A stretch of DNA of 64,000 nt from Streptomyces sp. ADI96-02. GTDB taxonomy: Bacteria; Actinomycetota; Actinomycetes; Streptomycetales; Streptomycetaceae. The notes below the pieces were generated by a model, which saw nothing but the letters and a program-made list of their open reading frames with translations, ran no database searches and was not told where the DNA came from. This document shows positions 8,029 through 16,537 of the stretch, piece by piece; within the stretch, counting starts at the first letter, position 1, and the number at the start of each line of letters is the position of its first letter. The DNA lies in NCBI RefSeq assembly GCF_003846185.1, contig NZ_ML123034.1:6547799-6611798 (forward strand). Reading direction: 5' to 3'. Both the position numbers and the translations under genes were made by a program.

Positions 8029-9104
8029 CTCTGTCTCCTTCCCAGCCTGCCGACCGCAGGCCGCAGCGGGACGTCGAGTGCGTCGTACAGGCCCGGCTCC
8101 GCGTCCACCAGCCAGTCGATGGCGGAGACGAGCCGCCCGACCGCCGTGGCGTTGCCGCCGGCCGACCGGTTCTCGCCCTCGTCACTCGCCTCGACCGTCA
8201 CCTCGATCCGGGGCCGTCCCTCGATCACCACCCGGTGCGCGCCGACGCCGTCGGGCGGAGAGGGCCAGTCGGGGGCGCACGAGGCGTGGATGCGGGTGAT
8301 GTGCTCGATGACGATGCGGGGCTCCCCGCCGACGACGCCCTGCACCTCGAACCGGACGGCCCCCTGGGTGCCCGCCGCGAACTCGCCCATGGTCCGGGTG
8401 CGTACGGTCCGTTCCAGCGCGCGGCGGTCCAGCGTCTCGCGGATCTCGTCGAGCGCGACGCCGAGCGCCCGCGCCATCAGACGTATCTGGCCGCCCCACA
8501 CCATCGTCGGGACCGTCTCGGCCAGCATCGGCGGCGCGTAGTCCAACGGGTGCCCCATGCCGATCAGATCGCGTACCGACTGCTCCTGCTCGTACGTGGA
8601 GTAGTCGAAGATCTCCTGGCAGCGGATCACGTCCACCTCCGTTCCCAGCCCGCTGACCAGCAGGGGCAGCACGTCGTTGCCCCAGCCGGGGTCGACGCCG
8701 GAGGCGAAGAGGGAGCCGCCGCCCTCGGCGACGGCGGCGAGGACCGCGTCGCGCAGTTCGGGCGGGGCGTTGCGCTGGTCGTAGAACGGATAGAGGGACG
8801 GGGTGACGACCACCGCTCCGGCCCGGATCGCCCGGCCGACGTCGGCGAGGGCGTCGTCGGTGCGGATGTCGCCGGACGCCGCGTAGACCACCGCCCGCGG
8901 CCGTGCGGCCAGCACGGCGGCGACGTCGTCCTCGGCCCGCACCCCGACGCTCCTCCCGAGCCCGCCGAGTTCGCCCGCGTCACGGCCTGCCTTGGCCGGG
9001 TCGTGGACGAGGACGGCGGTGAGGGACAGCGCCGGATGCGCCTCGACGGCGCGGATCGCCGCCCGGCCGACGTTGCCGGTACCCCAGACAACCGTGGGAA
9101 TCAT
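8025..9104 (-). CDS. Dihydrodipicolinate reductase-like NAD(P)-dependent dehydrogenase
   Basis: A 359-residue Rossmann protein with VVWGTGNVGRAAIRAV at the N-terminus, similar to the DapB-like family that includes 2,4-diaminopentanoate dehydrogenase. These enzymes act on amines, imines or oxoacids, but this one's substrate is unknown. It is longer than true DapB (about 250 residues), and a housekeeping lysine role is unlikely. The ATG directly before the dinucleotide motif was chosen; the open frame upstream has no family features. It forms a two-gene unit with the overlapping CMD-family gene. Confidence 0.75.
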   Translation of the reverse strand: MIPTVVWGTGNVGRAAIRAVEAHPALSLTAVLVHDPAKAGRDAGELGGLGRSVGVRAEDDVAAVLAARPRAVVYAASGDIRTDDALADVGRAIRAGAVVVTPSLYPFYDQRNAPPELRDAVLAAVAEGGGSLFASGVDPGWGNDVLPLLVSGLGTEVDVIRCQEIFDYSTYEQEQSVRDLIGMGHPLDYAPPMLAETVPTMVWGGQIRLMARALGVALDEIRETLDRRALERTVRTRTMGEFAAGTQGAVRFEVQGVVGGEPRIVIEHITRIHASCAPDWPSPPDGVGAHRVVIEGRPRIEVTVEASDEGENRSAGGNATAVGRLVSAIDWLVDAEPGLYDALDVPLRPAVGRLGRRQR

Positions 9105-9276
9105 GCGCGGAGGGTAGCGGCCGGGCCCCGCGGTTCCCAGGGCCGTGACGGGACGAGAACGAACGGACGTCCCCACAGCCCCCGCCCGGGTCGACCGACG
9201 CGCCGGGACGCGCCTGAACCCGCCGAGCGAGGAACCTCGGTGACGGGCCGTCAACCGGGCTCGCGGGCAGCCTGCT

Positions 9277-10140
9277 TCAGATGGACACCGCACCCCGGGC
9301 CAGCAGCAGGGCCACGTCCGCCGCTGCCACGACCACCGCTCCCGCCAGCGCGCCCTTGCGCCACCACCGGCCGAGGAGCCCTCCCGCCGAAGCCGCCCCG
9401 CAGGCCAGGACGAGCGCCGCCGCGCCCCCGGCGCCCGCCGGCCCGGGGGGCCCGAGCACCAGTACGGCCGTGGCCGCCACCAGCGGCACGGGCAGCAGCA
9501 GCCGGGTCCCCGCGCTCCCCAGCCGGTGCGGCAGGCCCCGGATTCCGGCCGCCCGGTCCTGCGGGATGTCCGCCAGGGTGTCGCCCAGGTGCGCCGCCAC
9601 GCCGAGCAGCGCCCCGGCGGCGAGCGCCCACCACCGGGGCCAGGCGGCGACGGGCAGAGCGAGCGTCACCACGGCGGGCAGCGCGCCGAATCCGACGGCG
9701 TACGGCAGCCAGGAGAGCACGGTCGCCTTCAGCCGGACGTTGTACAGCCAGGCGGCGCCCACGGCGGCCAGGTGCACCGCCCCCGCCCGCCCGCCGCAGG
9801 CCAGCGAGAGCACCGCGCACAGGGCGAGCGCGACCGCCGCCGCCGTCCACACCGCGGAGACCGCCACCGTGCCGTCGGCCGCCGGTTTGCCCCGCCGGCC
9901 CGCCCGGGCGTCGCGCCCGGCGTCGAAGGCGTCGTTGCACCAGCCCACCGACAGCTGCCCCGCCAGCACCGCCGCGCCGACCAGGGCCAGTCGGCCCGGA
10001 CCGTGACCGGCTCCGAGGGCCAGCGCGCAGGCGAGCGCCGTCACCGCCGCCACCGGCCCCGGATGGCAGGCGAGGGCCAGCCCCAGCCCCGTCCTGCCCG
10101 GCCGCACGGCAGCCGGTTCGGCCCATCTCGCCGCGTCCAT
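9277..10140 (-). CDS. UbiA-family prenyltransferase
   Basis: A 287-residue very hydrophobic protein with 7-9 predicted membrane segments. The first Asp-rich motif NDAFDAGRD (residues 69-77) and a second one around DTLADIPQD (about 188-197) are the Mg-prenyl diphosphate binding sites of UbiA enzymes, which attach isoprenoid chains to aromatic acceptors. It is divergent from the type III PKS operon, with 118 bp between the two start codons. Sharing a promoter region with an alkylresorcinol-type operon suggests, but does not prove, that it prenylates the product. Menaquinone, heme or other acceptors are the alternative. Confidence 0.85.
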   Translation of the reverse strand: MDAARWAEPAAVRPGRTGLGLALACHPGPVAAVTALACALALGAGHGPGRLALVGAAVLAGQLSVGWCNDAFDAGRDARAGRRGKPAADGTVAVSAVWTAAAVALALCAVLSLACGGRAGAVHLAAVGAAWLYNVRLKATVLSWLPYAVGFGALPAVVTLALPVAAWPRWWALAAGALLGVAAHLGDTLADIPQDRAAGIRGLPHRLGSAGTRLLLPVPLVAATAVLVLGPPGPAGAGGAAALVLACGAASAGGLLGRWWRKGALAGAVVVAAADVALLLARGAVSI

Positions 10141-10258
10141 CGGCCGATCGTAGGGACCCGCGGCCCCGTCAACACGACCGCCGCACGGGTCTTTTGCGCC
10201 GATTCATTCCTCTTTGTGGGCAGGATGGGCCCATGACGCCTCCGGAGCAGGAGCCAGG

Positions 10259-11311
10259 ATGACTCGAATCGCCGCCGTCCACGGGGTCCTGCCGCCCCAC
10301 CGCCACAGCCAGCGCGAGGTCACCGACATGGTGGCCCGCACCTGTCTGCCGCCCGGGGCCGACCGCCGCGTCCTGGACCGGCTCCACGAGAACGCCCGCG
10401 TCCGCACCCGGCACACCGTGCTGCCGCTGGACGGCTACCGCGAGCTGGACGGCTTCGGCGCCTCCAACGACGTGTTCATCCGCTCGGCGCTCGACCTCGG
10501 GGCCCATGCCGTACGCGGCGCGCTGCGCGCCGCCGGACTGCGCCCCACCGACGTGGACCTGCTGATGTTCACCTCCGTCACGGGCATCGCCGCGCCCTCC
10601 GTCGACGCCCGGCTGGTGGCCCGCCTCGGGCTGCGCTCCGACGTGAAGCGGCTGCCGGTCTTCGGGCTCGGCTGCGTCGCCGGAGCCGCCGGGGTGGCCC
10701 GGCTCCACGACTACCTGCTGGGACGGCCCGACGACGTGGCGGTCCTGCTCTCGGTGGAGACCTGCTCCCTCACCTTCCAGCGCCACGACACGACGCCGGC
10801 CAACCTGGTGGCGACGGCGCTCTTCGGCGACGGAGCCGCCGCCGTGGTCGCCCTCGGCGCGCGCCGGTCCGTCGCCGGCCCCGAGATCGTCGACACCCGC
10901 AGCCGGATGTACCCGGAGACCGAGCACGTCATGGGGTGGGACATCGGCAGCACCGGATTCACCGTCGTCCTCGATCCGGCCGTGCCCGACGTCGTACGCC
11001 GCCACCTCGCCGACGACGTCACCGACTTCCTCGCCGAACACGGCCTCAAACCGAAGGACGTGGCCCACTGGGTCTGCCACCCCGGCGGCCCCAAGGTGCT
11101 GGAAGCGGTCGCGGAGGTCCTGGACCTGCCCGAGGGGGCGCTCGACGTCACCTGGCGCTCGCTGGCCGAGGTCGGCAACCTCTCCTCGTCCTCGGTCCTG
11201 CACGTCCTGCGGGACACGATCGAACAGCGCCGCCCGGAGCCGGGCACCCCCGGGCTGCTGCTGGCGATGGGCCCCGGGTTCTGCTGCGAACTGGTGCTGC
11301 TGCGCTGGTAG
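10259..11311 (+). CDS. srsA: Type III polyketide synthase (SrsA-like alkylresorcinol synthase)
   Basis: A 350-residue chalcone-synthase-fold enzyme. The catalytic triad is visible: Cys139 (FGLGCVAGAAG), His274 (CHPGGPK) and Asn307 (GNLSSSS). With the ICMT-like methyltransferase and flavoprotein hydroxylase downstream it matches the srsABC operon of S. griseus, where SrsA makes alkylresorcinols and alkylpyrones from fatty acyl starters and malonyl or methylmalonyl units. The assignment to SrsA rests on gene order and family; product length and starter are not readable. The ATG at 10259 is preceded by GGAGCAGGAG; a start 15 codons upstream is less likely. Confidence 0.88.
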   Translation: MTRIAAVHGVLPPHRHSQREVTDMVARTCLPPGADRRVLDRLHENARVRTRHTVLPLDGYRELDGFGASNDVFIRSALDLGAHAVRGALRAAGLRPTDVDLLMFTSVTGIAAPSVDARLVARLGLRSDVKRLPVFGLGCVAGAAGVARLHDYLLGRPDDVAVLLSVETCSLTFQRHDTTPANLVATALFGDGAAAVVALGARRSVAGPEIVDTRSRMYPETEHVMGWDIGSTGFTVVLDPAVPDVVRRHLADDVTDFLAEHGLKPKDVAHWVCHPGGPKVLEAVAEVLDLPEGALDVTWRSLAEVGNLSSSSVLHVLRDTIEQRRPEPGTPGLLLAMGPGFCCELVLLRW

Positions 11312-11330
11312 GCGCGGGAACCGGCGCACC

Positions 11331-11448
11331 CACGACCCGGAGCCACGGCCCGGAGCCCACGGCCGGCCCACGGCCCGGAGCCCCACGGCCCGGAGCACCC
11401 ATGACCTGGAGTACCGCATGATCCGGAGCACCGCATGACCTGGTACAC
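11331..11448 (+). repeat. Degenerate tandem repeat between srsA and srsB
   Basis: About eight drifting copies of a 14-17 bp unit, from CACGGCCCGGAGC to CATGACCTGGAGT, fill the gap after the PKS gene. The last three copies put ATG triplets at 11401, 11418 and 11435, exactly 17 bp apart; only the last is in frame with the methyltransferase. Confidence 0.7.
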
Positions 11449-11962
11449 CGCGCTGGTCCTCGCCGTCGCGGCCGAGCGACTCGCCGAACTCGCCGTCGCC
11501 CGGCGCAACACCCGCTGGAGCCTCGCCCGCGGCGGCGTCGAGGCGGGCCGCGGGCACTACCCGGCGATGGTCGCCCTGCACACCGCCCTGCTGGCCGCCT
11601 GCCCGCTGGAGGTCCACCTCGCCGGGCGGCCCTTCGCACCCCTCCCCGGCTGGAGCATGGTGGCCGTCGTCGTCGCCGCGCAACTGCTGCGCTGGTGGTG
11701 CGTCAGCACGCTCGGGCCCCGGTGGAACACCCGCGTCATCGTGGTGCCCGGCCTGCCGCTGGTGACCGGCGGCCCCTACCGCCTGCTGCGCCACCCCAAC
11801 TACGTCGCCGTCGCCGCCGAAGGGCTGGCGCTGCCGCTCGTGCACGGCGCCTGGGTGAGCGCCCTCGCCTTCACCGCGCTGAACGGCGTGCTCATGGCCG
11901 TACGCGTGCGGTGCGAGGACGGGGCCCTGGCCCGCCCGGCGGCGGCGGAACTGCGGGCGTGA
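11435..11962 (+). CDS. srsB: Isoprenylcysteine carboxyl methyltransferase-like enzyme (SrsB-like)
   Basis: A 175-residue membrane protein with about four hydrophobic segments and the ICMT signature GPYRLLRHPNYVAV (SAM-binding region) near residues 111-124. In S. griseus, SrsB of this family O-methylates alkylresorcinols. The start ATG lies in the last copy of the repeat described upstream, and no classical ribosome site is evident other than CCGGAG. The stop codon overlaps the GTG start of the next gene (GTGA), so translation of the pair is coupled. Confidence 0.85.
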   Translation: MTWYTALVLAVAAERLAELAVARRNTRWSLARGGVEAGRGHYPAMVALHTALLAACPLEVHLAGRPFAPLPGWSMVAVVVAAQLLRWWCVSTLGPRWNTRVIVVPGLPLVTGGPYRLLRHPNYVAVAAEGLALPLVHGAWVSALAFTALNGVLMAVRVRCEDGALARPAAAELRA

Positions 11963-12972
11963 TCGACATCCTGGTGGCGGGCGGCGGTCCGGCCGGCCTG
12001 GCCGCCGCCATCCGGGCCGCCCTGGCGGGCCTGGAGGCCGTCGTCGTCGAACCGCGCGCCGCCCCCGTCGACAAGGCGTGCGGCGAGGGCATCATGCCCG
12101 GCGGCGTCACGGCCCTGCGCGAACTCGGGGTCCACCCGCGCGGACACGCCCTGCGCGGCATCCGCTACACCGACGGCCGCCGCAGCGCGCAGGCGGACTT
12201 CCGCGGCGGCCCGGGCATCGGGGTGCGCCGCACCGAACTGCACGCCGCCCTGCACGCCCGAGCCGCCGCCCTGGGCGTCCGGTTCGTCACGGGCAGGGTC
12301 CGGGAGATCCGCCAGGACGAGCACACCGTCACCGCCGCCGGGCTCACAGCACGCTGGCTCGTCGCCGCCGACGGACTCCACTCGCCCGTGCGCCGCGCCC
12401 TGGACCTGGACCGCCCGGTCCCGGGGCCGGGCCGCTACGGCCTGCGCCGCCACTACCGGCTCGCCCCCTGGACGGACCTGGTCGAAGTGCACTGGTCGCG
12501 GCACGGCGAGGCGTACGTGACGCCCGTCGGCGAGAACCTGGTGGGCGTGGCCGTCCTGAGCCGCCACCGGCGCGGCTACGACGAGCACCTGGCGGACTTC
12601 CCGGCCCTCGCCGCCCGGCTCACCGGCCCCGCGGCCACCCCCGTACGCGGCGCGGGCCCGCTCCGGCAGCGGGCGCTGGGCCGCCGGGCCGGGCGAGTCC
12701 TGCTGGTCGGCGACGCGGCGGGCTACATCGACGCGCTGACCGGGGAGGGCGTCGCCCTCGCCGTGGCGACCGCCACGGCCGCGGTCGACTGCCTGGCCGC
12801 CGGACGGCCGGAGGACTACCCGCGCCGCTGGGCCGGCCGGACCCGGCGCTACCGGCTGCTCACGGCGGCGCTGCTGGCGGCGGCCCGTCCGCCCCGCGCG
12901 GGCCGGCTGATCGTCGCCGCCGCCCACCACGCGCCCGCCGCCTTCCGCACGGTGGTCCGCGCCCTCCAGTGA
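11959..12972 (+). CDS. srsC: FAD-dependent monooxygenase (SrsC-like hydroxylase)
   Basis: A 337-residue flavoprotein with the FAD dinucleotide motif GGGPAG (about 9-14), a CGEGIMP segment of the geranylgeranyl-reductase/hydroxylase group, and the second FAD motif VLLVGDAAGYIDALTGEG (about 240-260). In the srs pathway the flavoprotein hydroxylates the methylated alkylresorcinol, leading to a hydroquinone and then a quinone. The GTG start is placed by the GTGA overlap with the methyltransferase stop and by the position of the FAD motif right after it. Confidence 0.85.
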   Translation: MIDILVAGGGPAGLAAAIRAALAGLEAVVVEPRAAPVDKACGEGIMPGGVTALRELGVHPRGHALRGIRYTDGRRSAQADFRGGPGIGVRRTELHAALHARAAALGVRFVTGRVREIRQDEHTVTAAGLTARWLVAADGLHSPVRRALDLDRPVPGPGRYGLRRHYRLAPWTDLVEVHWSRHGEAYVTPVGENLVGVAVLSRHRRGYDEHLADFPALAARLTGPAATPVRGAGPLRQRALGRRAGRVLLVGDAAGYIDALTGEGVALAVATATAAVDCLAAGRPEDYPRRWAGRTRRYRLLTAALLAAARPPRAGRLIVAAAHHAPAAFRTVVRALQ

Positions 12973-13006
12973 GGCCGAATGGCGAGGCCCTCCGTTCCGG
13001 CATAAC

Positions 13007-13042
13007 GTCGGTCGCGTGAGCGCCCGCGTTCACCCGACCGAC
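13007..13042. promoter_or_regulatory. Inverted repeat before the MFS gene
   Basis: Two 13-base arms starting GTCGGTCG, with one mismatch and a 10-base loop, in the 126-bp gap between the srsC-like gene and the MFS transporter. It could terminate the srs transcript or be an operator for the exporter. Confidence 0.4.
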
Positions 13043-13098
13043 GGTGAGAACGACCGCCCTCCGCGGGGCGCACTGCCCCTCGGCACGAGAGACGAACC

Positions 13099-14778
13099 AT
13101 GACGGGCTCCCCAGCGACACCCTCCCGACCGGCCAGGACGTCAGAGCCGGGCCGCCGCCGCGGCAGCGGCATGGCTCTGATGGTCATCGCTTCGTGTCAG
13201 CTCATGGTGGTCCTCGACATCACCATCGTGAACATCGCGCTGCCCAACATCCAGGACGCCCTGGGCTTCTCCACCGAGAACCTGTCCTGGGTGGTCAACG
13301 CCTACACGTTGACCTTCGGCGGCCTGCTCCTGCTCGGCGGACGCCTCGGCGACATCCTCGGCCGCCGCCGGGTCTTCATCTTCGGCATCCTGCTCTTCGT
13401 CTTCGCCTCGCTGCTCGGCGGGTTGTCCCAGGAGTCGTGGCAGCTGCTCGCGGCACGTTCGCTCCAGGGCGTCGGCGGCGCGATCGCCTCGCCGACCGCG
13501 CTGTCGCTCATCACCACCACCTTCCGCGAAGGGCCCGAACGCAACCGGGCCTTCGGCGTCTTCGCCGCCGTGTCGGCGGGCGGCAGCGCGATCGGACTGC
13601 TGGCCGGCGGGGTGCTCGTCGAGTGGCTCGACTGGCGCTGGGTCCTGTTCGTCAACGTCCCCATCGGCCTGCTCATCGCGCTCGCCACACCCCGCTACAT
13701 CCCCGAGTCCGAACGCCGTCCCGGCCATTTCGACCTCCTCGGCGCGCTCACCTCCACGCTGGGCATGGCGCTGCTCGTCTACGGCTTCATCCGCGCCTCC
13801 GAGGACGGCTGGAGCGACACCGTCACCCTCGGGTCCTTCGCCGCTGCCGTGGTCCTCCTCGGCCTGTTCGTCACGACGGAGAGCCGGTCCAGACAGCCCA
13901 TCACACCGCTGTGGATGTTCCGCGACCGCAACCGCTCCGGGGTCTACGGCATGATGCTCACCCTCTCCGCGGCGCTGTTCGGGATGTTCTTCTTCCTCAC
14001 CCTGTTCGTCCAGGACGTGCTCGACTTCAGCCCGCTGCGCGCCGGCCTCGCCTTCCTGCCGGTGAGCGTCGTCATCGCCGTCGGCGCGGGCCTGGCCTCG
14101 CAACTGCTGCCCCGATGGGGACCGAAGCCCTTCATGGTGACCGGCGCGATCCTCGCGGCCCTCGGACTCGGCTGGCTCACGCAGACCGACGTCCACAGCA
14201 CGTACCTCGGCAGCATCCTGGGGCCGATGATCGTCTTCGGCCTCGGCATGGGTCTCCAGTTCGTCTCGCTGACCCTGATGGCGGTCTCGGGCGTCGCCTC
14301 GAAGGACGCGGGCGCCGCCTCCGGCATCCTCAACGCCACCCAGCAGGTCGGCGGGTCCCTCGGGCTGTCGATCCTGGTGACGATGTTCGGCTCGGCCAGC
14401 CGCGACGAAGCCGCCGACCAGGTGCCGAAGTTCCTCAAGGAGGCCACCCCCGCCCAGGTGCTGGAGTTCCGCAGGACCGGCCAGCTGCCACCGCCCTGGG
14501 GCGACCAGGTGCTCACCTCGGGCGTCTCGGGCGCCTTCGTCATCGCCGCCGTCTTCGCGGTGGTGGCCGCGGTGATCGCCGTGTTCGTCATCCAGGTCAG
14601 AGCCGACGACCTGGCCCGCCTCCAGGGCGGCGTGTCGCCGGTCCCCGGGGCCGGGAGCGGGGATCCCGACGGGCAGGAAGGGTCCGAGACCGGCCCGCCC
14701 GGCCCGCTGCCGGCGCAACCGGAACCCGGACCGCTGCCGGGACCCGGCCCCCGGCCGGGGCCGGACGACCGCGACTGA
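13099..14778 (+). CDS. MFS drug-efflux transporter, DHA2 (14-TM) family
   Basis: A 559-residue integral membrane protein of the EmrB/QacA type. Recognisable are DITIVNIALPNIQ in TM1, the loop-2 motif LGGRLGDILGRRR, and about 14 hydrophobic helices, ending in a Pro/Gly-rich cytoplasmic tail of about 60 residues. Such pumps export drugs or self-made metabolites by proton antiport. It follows the srs-like operon on the same strand after 126 bp and an inverted repeat, so it may export that product; no adjacent TetR gene is present to support another role. Confidence 0.9.
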   Translation: MTGSPATPSRPARTSEPGRRRGSGMALMVIASCQLMVVLDITIVNIALPNIQDALGFSTENLSWVVNAYTLTFGGLLLLGGRLGDILGRRRVFIFGILLFVFASLLGGLSQESWQLLAARSLQGVGGAIASPTALSLITTTFREGPERNRAFGVFAAVSAGGSAIGLLAGGVLVEWLDWRWVLFVNVPIGLLIALATPRYIPESERRPGHFDLLGALTSTLGMALLVYGFIRASEDGWSDTVTLGSFAAAVVLLGLFVTTESRSRQPITPLWMFRDRNRSGVYGMMLTLSAALFGMFFFLTLFVQDVLDFSPLRAGLAFLPVSVVIAVGAGLASQLLPRWGPKPFMVTGAILAALGLGWLTQTDVHSTYLGSILGPMIVFGLGMGLQFVSLTLMAVSGVASKDAGAASGILNATQQVGGSLGLSILVTMFGSASRDEAADQVPKFLKEATPAQVLEFRRTGQLPPPWGDQVLTSGVSGAFVIAAVFAVVAAVIAVFVIQVRADDLARLQGGVSPVPGAGSGDPDGQEGSETGPPGPLPAQPEPGPLPGPGPRPGPDDRD

Positions 14779-14920
14779 CCGCCCGGCGGGGGCGACCCTC
14801 CCGCGCGTGTCCCGGCCCGCGCGGAACGCGCCGCCCCGCCCGGGTGGATCGCGCCGCTCGCGTTCCATCAGAATGCTCCCCGTGGCGCAGAGATCCAACA
14901 GCACGAGGGAGCAGCATCCA

Positions 14921-15319
14921 ATGGCCGGCAACGCAGACATGGTGGCCTTCGTCCGGGCGCGGCTCGCCGAGGAGGAGCAGACCGCGCAGGACGCCGGCGG
15001 AGACCGGTGGCGCTGTCCCGCCGACATCCCCGGCGAGATCCACGACCGCACCGGCGGCGTCGCGTTCACCCTGCGCGGGCGCGGTTTCGACCACCACATC
15101 GCGCTCCACGACCCCGCCCGCACCCTGGAACGCATCGAGACGCACCGCGTACTGCTCGGCGAGTACGTCGAGGTCGCCGACCTGGACACGGACCGCCCGG
15201 CGCAGGACTTCCCCTCCGGCCGCGCGGTGGGGCTGGGTTTCGCGGTACGGCAGCTCGCCGCCGAGTACGCGGGGCACCCCGACTACCAGGCGCGCTGGCT
15301 GCCCCGGTTCATCCAGTAG
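14921..15319 (+). CDS. Small conserved protein resembling DUF6221
   Basis: A 132-residue soluble protein. It begins with NADMVAFVRARLAEEEQ, has a central HHIALHDPARTLERIETHR segment and ends with HPDYQARWLPRF. This layout (N-terminal acidic helix, HIA-xHDPA-xxL core, C-terminal HPDY) is that of the Streptomyces DUF6221 family, whose function is unknown. The ATG at 14921 is preceded by GAGGGAG, while the frame upstream looks non-coding. Recalled from family pattern, not from a search. Confidence 0.7.
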   Translation: MAGNADMVAFVRARLAEEEQTAQDAGGDRWRCPADIPGEIHDRTGGVAFTLRGRGFDHHIALHDPARTLERIETHRVLLGEYVEVADLDTDRPAQDFPSGRAVGLGFAVRQLAAEYAGHPDYQARWLPRFIQ

Positions 15320-15370
15320 CGTCGTCGCACGCCCGGTTCCCGCCGTTCCCCGTTCCGCCCAAGGAGAAGC

Positions 15371-15781
15371 ATGTCCTCGACGACGCGTTCGTCCCGTCTG
15401 CTCGCCGGACTCATGGCCGGGTCGGGGGTGCTGCACTTCGCCGTGCCGGCGGCCTTCGACAGCACCGTGCCCCGGATCCTGCCCGGCCGGGCCCGCACCT
15501 GGACGTACGCCAGTGGAGCGGTCGAGCTCGCGCTGGCCGCCGGGCTCGTCCATCCTCGGACCCGGCGCGCCGCCGCCCGCGCCACGGCGGCGTTCTTCGT
15601 GGGTGTGTTTCCGGCCAATGTGCAGATGGCCGTGGACTGGCGAGACCGGCCGCGCCCGCAGCGGGCCGCCGCCCTCGCCCGGCTCCCCGTCCAGTTGCCG
15701 CTGGTCCTGTGGGCGCGTGGCGTCGCGCGGGACGCCCGGCCCTCCCGGACGGAGGGCCGCCGATGTGGTGCGAGCCGGTGA
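15371..15781 (+). CDS. DoxX-like small membrane protein
   Basis: A 136-residue protein with three to four hydrophobic helices, an early GSGVLHFAVPAAFDSTVP segment and the FFVGVFPANVQMAVDW helix typical of the DoxX-like/DUF4267-type membrane family. Role unknown; members are linked to redox or thiol stress. The ATG is well placed after AAGGAG. It follows the DUF6221-like gene by 51 bp on the same strand. Confidence 0.7.
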   Translation: MSSTTRSSRLLAGLMAGSGVLHFAVPAAFDSTVPRILPGRARTWTYASGAVELALAAGLVHPRTRRAAARATAAFFVGVFPANVQMAVDWRDRPRPQRAAALARLPVQLPLVLWARGVARDARPSRTEGRRCGASR

Positions 15782-15877
15782 CCGCGAAACCGATCCGCAG
15801 CTAAATGGCGTTGCTCTCTGGTGAGGAGTGATCCCGCCGTGTAGCGTCGCCGGAAGATGTCGTGGTTCGCAGTACCT

Positions 15878-15896
15878 GCCCGCGCCTGGCGCGGGC
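15878..15896 (+). promoter_or_regulatory. Terminator-like hairpin in the cold-shock gene leader
   Basis: An 8-bp stem GCCCGCGC with a CTG loop followed by GTTTTG, 85 bases before the cspA-like start. It looks like an intrinsic terminator, either ending the preceding transcript or acting as an attenuator or thermosensitive element in the csp leader. Confidence 0.45.
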
Positions 15897-15981
15897 GTTT
15901 TGCTGTGCAGTGCCTGAGAACCAGGGCGATCACCTCCGGGTCCGCGCGGTGCGGATCCGTTTACTGCTGAGAGGTACGGGC

Positions 15982-16185
15982 ATGGCCAGCGGAACCGTCA
16001 AGTGGTTCAACTCGGAAAAGGGCTTCGGCTTCATCGCGCAGGACGGCGGCGGCCCCGACGTCTTCGCGCACTACTCCAACATCAACTCCACCGGCTTCCG
16101 TGAGCTCCAGGAAGGCCAGGCGGTGACCTTCGACATCACCCAGGGTCAGAAGGGCCCGCAGGCGGAGAACATCACCACCGCCTGA
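15982..16185 (+). CDS. Cold-shock protein (CspA family)
   Basis: A 67-residue single cold-shock domain, full length. It has the RNP1 motif KGFGFI (KWFNSEKGFGFI) and an RNP2-like VFAHYSNI, and ends AENITTA. It binds single-stranded RNA/DNA and melts RNA structure. The ATG at 15982 is fixed by the family N-terminus; the open frame upstream is leader. About 200 bases separate it from the gene before, which allows a long 5' leader. A strong hairpin follows the stop. Confidence 0.95.
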   Translation: MASGTVKWFNSEKGFGFIAQDGGGPDVFAHYSNINSTGFRELQEGQAVTFDITQGQKGPQAENITTA

Positions 16186-16200
16186 TCCGGCTGACACCAC

Positions 16201-16233
16201 CGGGCCCCGGAGCGCATCGCGCTCCGGGGCCCG
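16201..16233. terminator. Hairpin terminator after the cold-shock gene
   Basis: Perfect 15-bp stem (CGGGCCCCGGAGCGC) with an ATC loop, lying between the cold-shock gene and a convergent small gene, so it can serve both strands. Confidence 0.8.
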
Positions 16234-16264
16234 CGGCTGTGCCACGCCGGGCGCGGCTCCGCGG

Positions 16265-16537
16265 TCAGCCCGGGGCCTCGTCCGGTGTCGGGTGCTCCGG
16301 GAACGTTCCGGCGTTGCGCGCCTCGTACCGGCCCGCACCCGCCTCGTCCGGATCGGGCTCCGAATCCCGCGATCCGCCGTTCCGCTCGTCGAGAGAGCGC
16401 TCCACCCGCTTGGGCAGCGGTATGTCGAGGGGATCCTCGCCCTCCTGGGTCTGCTGGTCCGGCATGTCGGCCGGTACGGGCGGCGGACTGCCGGACTCCC
16501 CGGTGTACGCCGTGCCCTCGGGCCTGCGGTCGGTCAT
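16265..16537 (-). CDS. Small acidic hypothetical protein
   Basis: A 90-residue hydrophilic, probably disordered protein rich in Pro, Glu and Asp. A DPLDIPLPKRVERSLDER stretch in the middle may form a short helix. The ATG at 16537 follows GGAGCGACC, a good ribosome site, and the frame upstream of it has no such support. I do not recognise a family. Codon use resembles that of its neighbours. It is convergent with the cold-shock gene. Confidence 0.6.
   Translation of the reverse strand: MTDRRPEGTAYTGESGSPPPVPADMPDQQTQEGEDPLDIPLPKRVERSLDERNGGSRDSEPDPDEAGAGRYEARNAGTFPEHPTPDEAPG

Noticed and set aside
10169..11845. 558-codon minus-strand frame across the type III PKS and methyltransferase genes
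   Set aside because: Antisense shadow; the plus-strand genes carry complete catalytic motifs.
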